A stretch of 64,000 nucleotides of DNA from WVZH01 sp034430425 (lineage in GTDB: Bacteria; Chloroflexota; Anaerolineae; Anaerolineales; E44-bin32). The stretch is from the NCBI GenBank assembly GCA_034430425.1, contig DAOUEK010000020.1:1-64000 (forward strand), written 5' to 3'. Shown here piece after piece: positions 32,406-42,400 of the stretch. Position 1 is the stretch's first letter. Each line of letters starts with the position of its first letter. The notes under the pieces are model-generated. The model made no database searches. It was given only the letters and a program-made list of their open reading frames with translations, and was not told the DNA's origin. The translations under genes were made by a program, and so were the position numbers.

Positions 32406-34208
32406 ATGAATACGGAAAACATCCGTAACTTCTGTATCATCGCGCATATTGATCATGGGAAATCAACCCTGGCTGATCGTATGCTGCAAATTACCGATAC
32501 CATTCCTGATCGTGAGATGACAGACCAGGTCCTGGATAGTATGGATTTGGAACGCGAAAAAGGCGTGACGATCAAAGCCTCAGCCGTACGCATGGAATAC
32601 ACCGCGCCGGATGGAAACTCATACGTACTCAATTTGATCGATACCCCAGGCCATGTTGACTTCGGCTATGAAGTCAGTCGCGCTATGGCGGCTTGTGAAG
32701 GTGCAATCCTGGTGGTGGATGCCAGCCAGGGGATCGAGGCGCAGACTCTGGCTAATCTCTATCTGGCAATCGAATCAAATCTGGAAATCATTCCGGTGAT
32801 CAATAAGATCGATTTGCATGCAGCCCGGCCGGATGAGATCAGAGATGAGATTCATGCCTTGATCGGTACCCCGAAAGATGAAATCCTGCAGATTTCGGCC
32901 AAGCAAGGGGAGAACGTTCGAGCCGTGATCGACGAAATTATCGCCAAAATACCTGCGCCGGCGGCTGCTCACGATCAAGCATTGCGAGCGCTTATCTTCG
33001 ACTCGCATTACGATTCATACAAAGGTGTTATCGCCTACATCCGGGTTGTTGATGGATCACTACAAGTACAGGATGAAATTCGCCTGATGGCATCTGGCAC
33101 GAATTTTACGCCGATGGAAGTGGGTGTCTTTACGCCCGGTATGACTCAAACCGCATCTCTTTCTGCCGGACAAGTCGGGTATATCGCTACGGGTTTGAAG
33201 TCGCTTCGCGAATGTCGCGTGGGCGACACAATGACTTTAACGAAAAACCCCGCAAGGGCATCCTTACCAGGTTACCGTTTGCCGAAACCAATGGTGTTCG
33301 CGGGATTCTATCCCAGTGAGGGTGAGGCATATCAAAATTTGAAGCAAGCCATCGAGAAATTACAGCTCAATGATGCGGCGTTGGTATTCGAGCCTGAGAC
33401 TTCGCAGGCTTTGAATTTCGGTTTCCGCTGTGGATTTCTCGGTCTTTTTCACATGGATATCATTCAAGAACGGCTGGAACGTGAGCATGATGTTAGTATG
33501 ATCGCAACGGCTCCATCAGTCGAATACGAAATTGCACTTCGCGACGGCAATGTGATCCGGATTGATTCCCCGGCCGAGCTGCCGGAGATTGGTGAAATCG
33601 ACGAAATCCGTGAACCCTGGATGCGTATCCAGGTTTTTTCCCCGGAGCGATATTATGGCGCAATTTCCGAACTGGTGACGAAGCGCCGCGGGGAATTCGT
33701 AGAGCAAGAATTCCCCACGGCAGAACGAATCGTTTTACACTTCGATCTGCCGCTGGCTGAGATGATCGTAGATTTTTTCGATTTGTTAAAATCTCGCACG
33801 CAGGGTTATGCTTCTTTGGATTATCAATTGCTGGGGTATCGTACTGGTAATTTAGTCAAATTAGAAGTTCTGATCAACAACGAGCCCATCGATGCGTTGG
33901 CTCTCATCGTGCATCGAAGCGCTGCGTTTGCCAAAGGGAAAGCGCTGGTTGCAAAACTACAGAAGCTCATCCCCAAGCAGCAATTTGCCGTTCCCATTCA
34001 GGCATCGGCAGGTGGACGCGTGATCGCGCGAACGAATATCAGTGCGCTGCGAAAGAACGTGTTGGCCAAATGCTATGGGGGCGATGTCACGCGGAAAAGG
34101 AAATTACTGGAAAATCAGAAGCGTGGCAAGAAACGTCTCAAACGCGTCGGCAACATTGATATTCCCCAGGATGCATTTATGGCTGTACTCCGTCTGGGGG
34201 AAGAATGA
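32406..34208 (+). CDS. lepA: elongation factor 4 (LepA)
   Basis: 600 residues, the standard length. Ribosome-associated GTPase acting in initiation/elongation quality control. G motifs: AHIDHGKSTLADRM (G1), RGITI-like EKGVTIKA (G2 region), DTPGHVDF (G3), NKIDL (G4). Then domain II, the EF-G-like domains, and the LepA-specific C-terminal domain ending with RKRKLLENQKRGKKR. A TATACT at 32356-32361 may be its -10, with a leader of about 37 bases. Confidence 0.97.
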   Translation: MNTENIRNFCIIAHIDHGKSTLADRMLQITDTIPDREMTDQVLDSMDLEREKGVTIKASAVRMEYTAPDGNSYVLNLIDTPGHVDFGYEVSRAMAACEGAILVVDASQGIEAQTLANLYLAIESNLEIIPVINKIDLHAARPDEIRDEIHALIGTPKDEILQISAKQGENVRAVIDEIIAKIPAPAAAHDQALRALIFDSHYDSYKGVIAYIRVVDGSLQVQDEIRLMASGTNFTPMEVGVFTPGMTQTASLSAGQVGYIATGLKSLRECRVGDTMTLTKNPARASLPGYRLPKPMVFAGFYPSEGEAYQNLKQAIEKLQLNDAALVFEPETSQALNFGFRCGFLGLFHMDIIQERLEREHDVSMIATAPSVEYEIALRDGNVIRIDSPAELPEIGEIDEIREPWMRIQVFSPERYYGAISELVTKRRGEFVEQEFPTAERIVLHFDLPLAEMIVDFFDLLKSRTQGYASLDYQLLGYRTGNLVKLEVLINNEPIDALALIVHRSAAFAKGKALVAKLQKLIPKQQFAVPIQASAGGRVIARTNISALRKNVLAKCYGGDVTRKRKLLENQKRGKKRLKRVGNIDIPQDAFMAVLRLGEE

Positions 34209-34255
34209 ATTTCTTCCAACTTGTGAAAGTTGAATTATATGCAAGTGGGGCTTGA

Positions 34256-35263
34256 ATGAACAAAAGATCTCCACGAACCTATTTTGGTATATTCATTGGG
34301 TTGAGCATCAGTGTTGTCGCATTGCTGTTGGTTTTTCGTTGGGCAGGCTTCAAGGCACTGAAAGAAGCCCTAACAACCATCCGGCTTGATTTTATTTACC
34401 TGGCTGTGGTTACATTCGTACTTTCGATGTTCTTCCGTGTTGTTGCCTGGCGAATTCTACTTAACCGATCTGTATCGATCTGGCGCGTATTTATCGTGCT
34501 GAATCAGGGATATCTGATTAACAATATTCTTCCATGGCGGCTGGGTGAGTTTGGTCGGGCGATTCTGCTTGGGCGCAGACCCAATCTTTCCGCGCAGGGT
34601 GTGCTTGCCTCGATTTTCGTTGAGAGGCTCTACGATATTGTCATTGCCCTCGGCTTCTTCGCTGCGCTTATCCCCTTCGCAGTCGGGCTGCCAGGTATTT
34701 CCCGGAGTGTATTCTTTTCCGTCGCTGTGATAGCCATTACAGCATTTGGCCTTCTTTTACTACTGCGGTATCCACAAGTGTTTCTTCGGGTGGTTGATAT
34801 CCTTCCTGGCGGGAGAGATCGCTGGGGAAGGCATTTCGATCGTTTCCGAGAAGGTCTGCAGGCGATTCGCAGCCCGCGGATTGTTTGTATCAGTCTTTTT
34901 TTTCTCCTGATCAGTTGGTTTTTGGCGGGATTCCAGTATTGGTTTGTTTTACGATCCATCGTGCCAGAAGCGCAGATTCATTGGGCGTTTTTCATGCTAA
35001 CCATTACAATGCTGGGCGTCACCATCCCCTCCTCGCCTGGCTACGTGGGTGTTTTTGAGGCAGCCGGGGTCTTGGCGTTATCGATTTTTAATGTCCCCGA
35101 AGGTCAGGCATTGGCAGCAACCTTGGTCCTGCATGCAATAGTTTATGTCATTCCCTCGGTGATTGGTGCGCTTGCTTTCATTGGTGAAGGTGAAGAGCTG
35201 TGGCGGGTCCTTCTTCAAGAGCGTGATCGTTTTCTGCTCCAGACGAAGAAAACGGTGGAATGA
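34256..35263 (+). CDS. flippase-like/lysylphosphatidylglycerol synthase TM-type membrane protein
   Basis: 335 residues, about eight membrane helices. Family signs are NQGYLINNILPWRLGEFGRAILL after the second to third helix and TIPSSPGYVGVFEAAG near the sixth. The UPF0104/AglD-like family is associated with glycan or lipid translocation and with a C-terminal half of MprF. The gene begins 47 bases after lepA and its stop touches the GT4 ATG. It is the first gene of the envelope glycan cluster. Confidence 0.87.
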   Translation: MNKRSPRTYFGIFIGLSISVVALLLVFRWAGFKALKEALTTIRLDFIYLAVVTFVLSMFFRVVAWRILLNRSVSIWRVFIVLNQGYLINNILPWRLGEFGRAILLGRRPNLSAQGVLASIFVERLYDIVIALGFFAALIPFAVGLPGISRSVFFSVAVIAITAFGLLLLLRYPQVFLRVVDILPGGRDRWGRHFDRFREGLQAIRSPRIVCISLFFLLISWFLAGFQYWFVLRSIVPEAQIHWAFFMLTITMLGVTIPSSPGYVGVFEAAGVLALSIFNVPEGQALAATLVLHAIVYVIPSVIGALAFIGEGEELWRVLLQERDRFLLQTKKTVE

Positions 35264-36427
35264 ATGCGTATCCTCACCAGTCTTTATTACTATCGTCCCC
35301 ATTTCTCCGGCCTGACGGTCTATACGGAGCGCTTGTCTCGCTCGCTCGCCGCCAGAGGGCACGATGTGACCATTCTGACTTCACGTTACGACCGCAACCT
35401 GGCTTCGCTTGAACCTTTGAATGGGGTGCAGGTTCGGCGGGTAAATGTTGCCATGACGATCAGCAAGGGCCCGATCATGCCGGCCATTCCGTATTGGGCT
35501 GTGCGTCTGATCCCCCGGCATGATGTCGTTCATCTGCACGTACCACAATTGGACGCTGCGTTTTTCGCCATGTTGGCAAAACTGTATCGGAAACCGGTCG
35601 TACTCACGTATCATTGCGATTTGAATTTACCTCCAACACCGGTTAACTGGCTTGCAAACCAGGCTTCACGCATTGCCAACAGCATCTCGGCAACGTTATC
35701 GAACGTCGTGGTTACGAACACCCGGGATTACGCAGCAGAATCCCCTTTCTTGCGGCCCTTCCTGGAGAAGTTAGAAGTTATTCCACCGCCGATTGAAATC
35801 TCTCAGGTAGATGAACGCGTTGTGAGTTCGTTGAAGACTCGCTGGAATATTCAGGATAAGCAACAAATCATCGGCATGGCAGCACGTTTGGCGACAGAGA
35901 AGGGGGCTGAGATTTTAGCGCGTGCCCTCCCGCAAGTGCTGGCGCTCTGGCCCAATGCGCGTGTGATCTATGCGGGTCAATATCAAGATGTAATCGGCGA
36001 GGAAGCGTACGCGCGCCGTATACAACCTTTGATCGACGAATTGGGAGATCACTGGTTGTTCGTCGGAGCGCTTTCTCGGGATGAGTTGGCTGCGTTTTTC
36101 TCGTTGTGTGATCTCACGGTGCTGCCAAGTTTGAATTCCACGGAAAGCTTTGGGATGGTTCAGGTCGAGTCGATGTTCCTGGGAACACCGGTGATCGCCA
36201 GCGATCTGCCGGGAATACGGCAACCTGTGATGCAAACGGGGATGGGGCAGGTTTTTTCACCCGGAGATTCCCATGCACTGGCGGAAGTAATTAATCAAAT
36301 GCTTACCTCGCCTGGGGACTATCATTGCGATACCGATGAGCTTGTCCAGCGCTTTGGCTCTGCACACGTCGCCGATGAATATGAGAGGCTTTATCAAGAC
36401 CTGCTTCATAGCGGTAAAGGATCGTAA
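35264..36427 (+). CDS. glycosyltransferase family 4 (GT-B fold)
   Basis: 387 residues. The N-terminal GT4 domain shows HFSGLTVYTERLSRSLAARGH and HLHVPQLDAAFFAML; the C-terminal domain starts near GMAARLATEKGAEIL and carries the donor-binding E-x7-E motif as ESFGMVQVESMFLGTPVIAS. It transfers a sugar from a nucleotide donor, at the cytoplasmic face, to a lipid or glycan acceptor. The ATG directly follows the TGA of the flippase-like gene, so they are coupled. Donor and acceptor are not readable. Confidence 0.92.
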   Translation: MRILTSLYYYRPHFSGLTVYTERLSRSLAARGHDVTILTSRYDRNLASLEPLNGVQVRRVNVAMTISKGPIMPAIPYWAVRLIPRHDVVHLHVPQLDAAFFAMLAKLYRKPVVLTYHCDLNLPPTPVNWLANQASRIANSISATLSNVVVTNTRDYAAESPFLRPFLEKLEVIPPPIEISQVDERVVSSLKTRWNIQDKQQIIGMAARLATEKGAEILARALPQVLALWPNARVIYAGQYQDVIGEEAYARRIQPLIDELGDHWLFVGALSRDELAAFFSLCDLTVLPSLNSTESFGMVQVESMFLGTPVIASDLPGIRQPVMQTGMGQVFSPGDSHALAEVINQMLTSPGDYHCDTDELVQRFGSAHVADEYERLYQDLLHSGKGS

Positions 36428-36431
36428 ACGA

Positions 36432-37214
36432 ATGAAAAAGGATTTTTTTGGGGAACACCTGCAGGAGTTACCTTATTTTCGTTCGATCCTTCGCGCAGTC
36501 GAAGCTGAACTTCTCCAGCGTATGGAACTCACGCATCCGATACTCGACGTGGGATGCGGCGATGGACATTTTGCCTCCGTCGCATTGGATCAACCCATCG
36601 ACTGGGGTATCGATCTCCATTTGCCCTCGATCCGAGAAGCACAATCGCGGAAGGCTTATCGAGAACTGACGCAAGCCGATGGCAGCCGGTTGCCTTTCCC
36701 GGATCATTCGTTTGCAAGTGCATTAAGCAATTCTGTATTGGAACATATGCCGGATTTGGAAGCTGTTCTCGCGGATACTTCGCGTGTTCTGCGCCCTGGG
36801 GCAGTTTTTGTGTTTACCGTACCAAATCCGGATTATCGAGATCAGCTCAGTTTCCCCCAATTTCTTCGACGCATTCATATGAAAACCCTGGGCGATGCCT
36901 ATGAACGATATTTCATGTGGATGTCCCGAACTTATAACCTGTTTGATGAGGATGGGTGGGGCGCACTCCTTTCTGGCGTGGGCTTTGAAGTCGAAGAGAC
37001 TTTTCGTTACTTTCCCCCTTCCTCGCTACATGCATTAGAATGGGGACATTATTTTGGCGCGCCGTGTTTGATCCCGAGATGGATGTTCGGAAGATGGATT
37101 CTCGTGCCGAAAGAATGGAATCTTAAGTGGACGGATCGTCTTATTCGGCGCTACGCAGATGTGAAGCCATGCGAAAACGGAACGTATAGTTATTACAAAG
37201 TGCGAAAGAGATGA
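36432..37214 (+). CDS. class I SAM-dependent methyltransferase
   Basis: 260 residues. Motif I is ILDVGCGDGHFASVAL (about residues 37-52); the middle motifs are ADGSRLPFPDHSFASALSNS and VLRPGAVFVFTVPN. It probably methylates a sugar or glycolipid, judged by its place between a GT4 and the GT39-type genes. The ATG at 36432 lies 4 bases after the GT4 stop; an upstream in-frame ATG at 36336 would overlap GT4 by 92 bases and is rejected. Its stop overlaps the next ATG. Confidence 0.88.
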   Translation: MKKDFFGEHLQELPYFRSILRAVEAELLQRMELTHPILDVGCGDGHFASVALDQPIDWGIDLHLPSIREAQSRKAYRELTQADGSRLPFPDHSFASALSNSVLEHMPDLEAVLADTSRVLRPGAVFVFTVPNPDYRDQLSFPQFLRRIHMKTLGDAYERYFMWMSRTYNLFDEDGWGALLSGVGFEVEETFRYFPPSSLHALEWGHYFGAPCLIPRWMFGRWILVPKEWNLKWTDRLIRRYADVKPCENGTYSYYKVRKR

Positions 37215-39466
37215 TAGACGAAAAGCGAAGTAACACTATGGACATCGAAGATCCACAGCATCGCCAAGAGGAGCCAACCGTCCTGGATTGGGTGAAATCC
37301 GTCCTGCGTTTCAATCCTATCCCGATTCCTGAAGAATCTGCAATAGAAGCGAACATCGCAACACCACCCGTCCGGCGTTCACAGTCGGAGTTGGAAGCGG
37401 AAAGCGCGCCCGTCGGACTTCCACAGTGGTCTCATATAAGATTTCCCCTTGCGTTGATCCTGGCTTTAATCTCGCAATTCACGATCGAAACGATTAAAAC
37501 CAGTCCCAACTGCTGCACTTCGACCCATCATCTCGTCATTCTTGTCAGCTGTCTATTGCTACTCGCTGCAATAGTGATCCTCGTCTGTGTGATTTCAAAT
37601 GGAGACTTTCGACTTAAGCCGTTGCCGGAAACCCAGGCCGAGGCGAGCGTAGTTGCCTTCCGGCCTTTGCCGTTACTGCTTGCTGTAATTTTTTCATTAT
37701 TGACCTATCTTGAATCGAGCAAAGCCACTTTTCGCTATTCGACCGTGTTGTTTTGGGTATCTGCCTTGATTTGTGCTTTGATGGCGTTCTGGGAAGTTGA
37801 CTTATCTCTCGGGCAGATATTTACACGTTGGAAAAAGAGATTGCTTGGGCTTGATTTCAAGATCACGCTTGATGGTTGGTCCCTGGTGGTGTTGATTGGG
37901 TTTGGTGTGTCTCTGTACTTCCGCATCGTCGATTTGAATTCTCTTCCTCCCGAAATGGTCAGCGATCATGCAGAAAAATTGCTCGACGTTGTGGATGTTC
38001 TCGATGGAAAATTTTCGATTTTCTTCCCGCGAAACACAGGCCGGGAGGCGCTGCAGTTTTACATGGCTGCTGCAGCTGCGAAGTGGCTAGGGACCGGTAT
38101 TTCCTTCATGACGCTTAAGATCGGCACGGTCATCGCCGGTTTGGTAACTTTGCCCTATATATACCTCCTGGGAAAGGAAGTCGGAGGACGTGAGACCGGT
38201 CTGTTTGCCATGGTGCTGGCGGGGATCGGGTATTGGCCGAACGTGATCAGCCGTGTTGGGCTGCGTTTTCCGCTTTATCCGCTATTTGTTGCTCCAGCCA
38301 TGTACTATTTGTTGCGCGGTGTGCGCCGTAAAAAGCTGAATGACTTACTGCTTTGCGGCCTGGCCGTCGGGTTTGGGCTGCATGGATACAGCCCGGCGCG
38401 GGTTATCCCCATTATGATTTGTTTGGGCGTTCTTATTCTTCTGCTGCAGCGTGAATCGCGCGGTCAGCGTTGGGCGATCATCACCCGGCTGATCGCCATC
38501 GGATTTATCGCTATCGTGGTTACACTGCCTCTCATACGTGTTGCGGTGGAACGTCCGCAGGAGGTCTTTTACCGAACGTTAACACGAGTCGGAGATGAGG
38601 AACGCGAGATCGATGGATCTCCAATGCAGGTATTTGCCGGTAATGTTGTGAGAGCGTTGGGGATGTATGTCTGGGACGATGGCGAAGTATGGGTAAATTC
38701 CGTTCCGCATCGTCCCGCGTTGGATTGGATAACGGCGGCACTTTTTTGTTTGGGCCTGGTGATATTGATCGTACGCTATCTCAGGCAAAAGTATTGGGCG
38801 GATTTGTTTCTGCTTCTTTCGATTCCGGTCCTTCAATTACCTTCGACTCTGGCTATTGCGTTTCCCAATGAGAACCCGGCCACCAATCGTGCCGCTGGCG
38901 CCTTCGTACCGGCATTTGTGATCGCAGGCCTCGCACTTGCAGCGCTGCCAGCCTATTTCCGAAAACTGGGGAAGGAAGGTCGTCACGTCATTGCAAGCAG
39001 CGTTACCATCCTGGTCCTGTTACTCATCGCTGCCGTGGAAAATTACCATCTTGTCTTTACCGAGTACGCCGAAGGATATCGAGGCGCTGCGTGGAACACC
39101 AGCGATGCCGGTTCAGTGATTGAGGGTTTTGCCGAATCGATTGGATCGTATGATACCGCCCACGTCGTTGCGTATCCGCATTGGATGGACACTCGCCTGG
39201 TGGGGATAAACGCCGGTCAACCGCGGCGTGATTATGCGATCTGGGCCGACGATTTCCAGGAACTGCGATTCGATCCTCGAGCGATGTTGTTTATTCTTAA
39301 ACCGGAAGACCAGGATTCACTATCCCAGTTGGAGGTTCTCTTCCCGTCTGGATCACTTTCCACGTGGCAGGATGACATTCCCGGCAAAGATTTCCTGATT
39401 TATTTTGTTCCTGCAGATTCTGGGAGAAGCGAGTTTACTCACATGGAAGAGAATATCGATGAATGA
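37211..39466 (+). CDS. GT39/PMT-like integral membrane glycosyltransferase
   Basis: 751 residues. A cytoplasmic N-terminus of about 75 residues is followed by 12 or more membrane helices. The GT39-type first loop is seen as EMVSDHAEKLLD (acidic residue after the first helix of the core) and later FFPRNTGREALQFYMAA. Enzymes of this clan use polyprenyl-phosphate sugars outside the membrane. The stretch of three helices (75-200) before the core is unusual. Its ATG overlaps the methyltransferase stop (ATGA), and its own end overlaps the next gene by 8 bases. Confidence 0.82.
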   Translation: MIDEKRSNTMDIEDPQHRQEEPTVLDWVKSVLRFNPIPIPEESAIEANIATPPVRRSQSELEAESAPVGLPQWSHIRFPLALILALISQFTIETIKTSPNCCTSTHHLVILVSCLLLLAAIVILVCVISNGDFRLKPLPETQAEASVVAFRPLPLLLAVIFSLLTYLESSKATFRYSTVLFWVSALICALMAFWEVDLSLGQIFTRWKKRLLGLDFKITLDGWSLVVLIGFGVSLYFRIVDLNSLPPEMVSDHAEKLLDVVDVLDGKFSIFFPRNTGREALQFYMAAAAAKWLGTGISFMTLKIGTVIAGLVTLPYIYLLGKEVGGRETGLFAMVLAGIGYWPNVISRVGLRFPLYPLFVAPAMYYLLRGVRRKKLNDLLLCGLAVGFGLHGYSPARVIPIMICLGVLILLLQRESRGQRWAIITRLIAIGFIAIVVTLPLIRVAVERPQEVFYRTLTRVGDEEREIDGSPMQVFAGNVVRALGMYVWDDGEVWVNSVPHRPALDWITAALFCLGLVILIVRYLRQKYWADLFLLLSIPVLQLPSTLAIAFPNENPATNRAAGAFVPAFVIAGLALAALPAYFRKLGKEGRHVIASSVTILVLLLIAAVENYHLVFTEYAEGYRGAAWNTSDAGSVIEGFAESIGSYDTAHVVAYPHWMDTRLVGINAGQPRRDYAIWADDFQELRFDPRAMLFILKPEDQDSLSQLEVLFPSGSLSTWQDDIPGKDFLIYFVPADSGRSEFTHMEENIDE

Positions 39467-42400
39467 CTCTGTATCATCACTGCCATCCCAACCGCGCTCG
39501 TTGAGAAAAATGGCAGCGGATGTGATGCGTCCGTATTTACCCGGTTTGATTTTACTCTTGATTCTTGTTCTAGCAGCGTCGCTGCGTCTGGCTGGATTGG
39601 ATTGGGATGCGCATAGCCACAATCATCCGGATGAGCGTTTTCTCACCATGGTGGAAAGCAGCATCCGTTTCCCGGAATCGATCGCAGAATATCTTGATAC
39701 GCACAATTCGACCCTGAATCCCCATAACATGGGGTACGGTTTCTTTGTTTACGGCACGTTTCCGATTTTTCTCGTACGTGCTGTCGCCGAATGGGTAGGG
39801 AAGACGGGTTATGATGAGGTTTACCTCGTTGGCCGGGCGGTATCTGTGCTCTTTGATCTGGTCACGATCTTCGTGGTTTACTTGATCGGAAAACGACTAT
39901 ATCGACCGCGGGTAGGGCTGCTGGCTGCCCTCTTTGCCAGTCTCTCCGTTTTGCTCATTCAGCATGCGCACTTCTTCGTCGTCGATCCGGTCGCAAACGC
40001 CTTTATCCTGGCCGGTTTGTATTTCGCCATCCGGATTTTCGACAACGGTGAGGGAATCGATTACACGTTTTTCGGCATCTTGCTTGGACTATCGGTGGCT
40101 TCAAAGATCAATGCCGTGCCGCTGGCAGCCATAGTTGCATTGGCGGCAGCCGCACGTGTTTTTACCTCAAACAACGATCAATTTCTCCGCGAATTGAAGC
40201 GAGCGGCAGTTTTCCTGGTTTTGGCAGCGTTCCTCTCCGTGTTGACTTTCCGCATTTTTCAACCATATGCATTTGAGGGACCATCCTTTTTCAATGTTGG
40301 GATCAACCAGCGCTGGATGGACAACATGTCCGAAATTCAGGCTATGAATCGCGGTGACACCGATGCGCCATATGCGCTGCAGTGGGCTGATCGAGCACCC
40401 ATATTTTTCTCACTCAAGAATCTGATTTTATGGGGATTGGGATTGCCCCTGGGCGTTGTGGCATGGGCAGGGTGGGGTTTGGCTTTGTGGGAGATGTTCC
40501 ACGGAAATTGGCGTCGACATTTTATCCTTATCATCTGGACGGGCGCGTATTTCCTCTGGCAGTCCATCGGGTTCACCCCTGCCATGCGCTACCAAATTCC
40601 TGTCTATCCCACCCTGGCCTTACTGGCGGCGTGGGGACTGTGGCGATCCTGGGAGAAAGCCCGTACGGTGCGTATCGAAAGACGACGCCTCGCAGAGATC
40701 CTTGTCGCTGGGGTTGCCTGCCTCACCGTCGTTTGGACGGTCGTATGGGCGTTGGCCTTTACAAGCATCTACACTCGTCCACTTACTCGGGTTGAAGCGT
40801 CAGAATGGATCTATACGAAAGTCCCCGCGGCAATCAATGTCGTCGTCAATACCGAAGATGGGCGCTTGTTCGAACCCCTTGCCGTACCGCTGAATACTGT
40901 TCTGGCGGCGGAGAAGCCGTACGAGATAATTTTCAAAAGCAACCACACCGGCCTGATTGACGGTATCTCGATGGCCTCTGTTCGATACCTGAGTTTCGAA
41001 AATGAACAAGTTCTCTTTTCCATCGAGATCGCCGAAAACAAAGCGGATGGCGTCATACTGGGGACACATCAAACGGAAGCCGCATTGATCCCGGATACGC
41101 CAACCAAGCTTGACCTTCGCTTCGACAATCCCATCGAAGTCCTCGCCGGACACTCCTACGTACTCACGCTTGGTTACGAATCCAGCGGGGCGGTAGAGCT
41201 AGATCGTGAGATTTCGATCTTAGTGAACGATTCCGGAATGGAAAACCGCCAGGCGATTACCCTTCCAGAGACCGAGTATGCCCTCGGCAGTGTCACACAA
41301 CCGATCCATCAGTTTACGAGTCATCTCGATGGCGAGATAGTCGCGATGTATTTCCCCTATGTTTTCGATGCCTCGAGTTCGGCAGGATCGGAGCGGAATT
41401 TTCAAATCGAGTTGTTGCGCGATCCGATCGAAAACCCGCTGCTCGTTGCCACCTATCAAGGCGTAGCGATAGATGCTGAAACGGAAATCGAGGTGCAGTT
41501 CGATACGGCGCTTCCGATCGTCGCAGGGGAGACGTATTATCTACGCTTTTCTCTGCTCGAAGGCACTACGATGGCCTTTCGGGCTTCCGCCATTATCAGC
41601 GAGACGACCTGGGACGATGGGCTGCCATTTCGCGTTGGGGGGTACGACATTGGCGGACGATACCGCAGTCTAAATCAAGAATTGTATTGGGACGATGCCG
41701 CCGATGATGACATGAGTGGTGTGTCGGATAAATTGGAACGCATTGTCTCGACTTTGACGCAAGGGGATTATTTTATCATTACCTCGAATCGACAATACGG
41801 AACCATCACACGTGTCCCTATACGATATCCCCTCACGATCGCATATTACCGTGCCTTGTTTTCCTGTGCAGAGCCGGCAGCGATATTAACCTGTGGTGCT
41901 GAAGCGCAGCCTGGCGAGACAGGGGAGTTGCTGGGATACGAACTCGTACAGGTGTTTGAGAGCAACCCGCAGCTTGGCTCAATCGAGATTTCCGATCAGC
42001 TGGCTGAAGAGGCCTTTACGGTATACGACCATCCAAAAGTGTTGATCTTCCGGAAGACCGAATCTTTCACACCCGAGGGCGTGATTGATGTTTTAAAGAA
42101 TGTGGACCTGAGGCAAGCTCAACACGTCTTACCAAAAGATGTTAGAAAAAGCGAAGCCCCACAAAGCTTACTCCTGAGTGAAAGTGAGTGGGAAGAACAG
42201 CAAGAATCCGGAACGTGGTCAGAACTGTTCGATCGTTCGAATCTGATTAATCGGAACGGTGGCATCGCCGTAGTTGTGTGGTGGCTGGCAATTACGATGA
42301 TAGGATGGATTGCCTTTCCGATTACACGCATGGCATTTGGCGGCTTCAAAAACGCAGGATACCCAATCTCCCGTATCGTCGGACTATTGTTGGTCGCATG

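Noticed and set aside
36336..36431. Upstream start of the methyltransferase at 36432
   Set aside because: It would overlap the GT4 gene by 92 bases; the ATG 4 bases after the GT4 stop fits the packed operon.
39405..39458. Upstream start of the 1779-residue protein
   Set aside because: It overlaps the preceding gene by 62 bases; ATG 39459 gives the short ATGAATGA overlap typical of this cluster.
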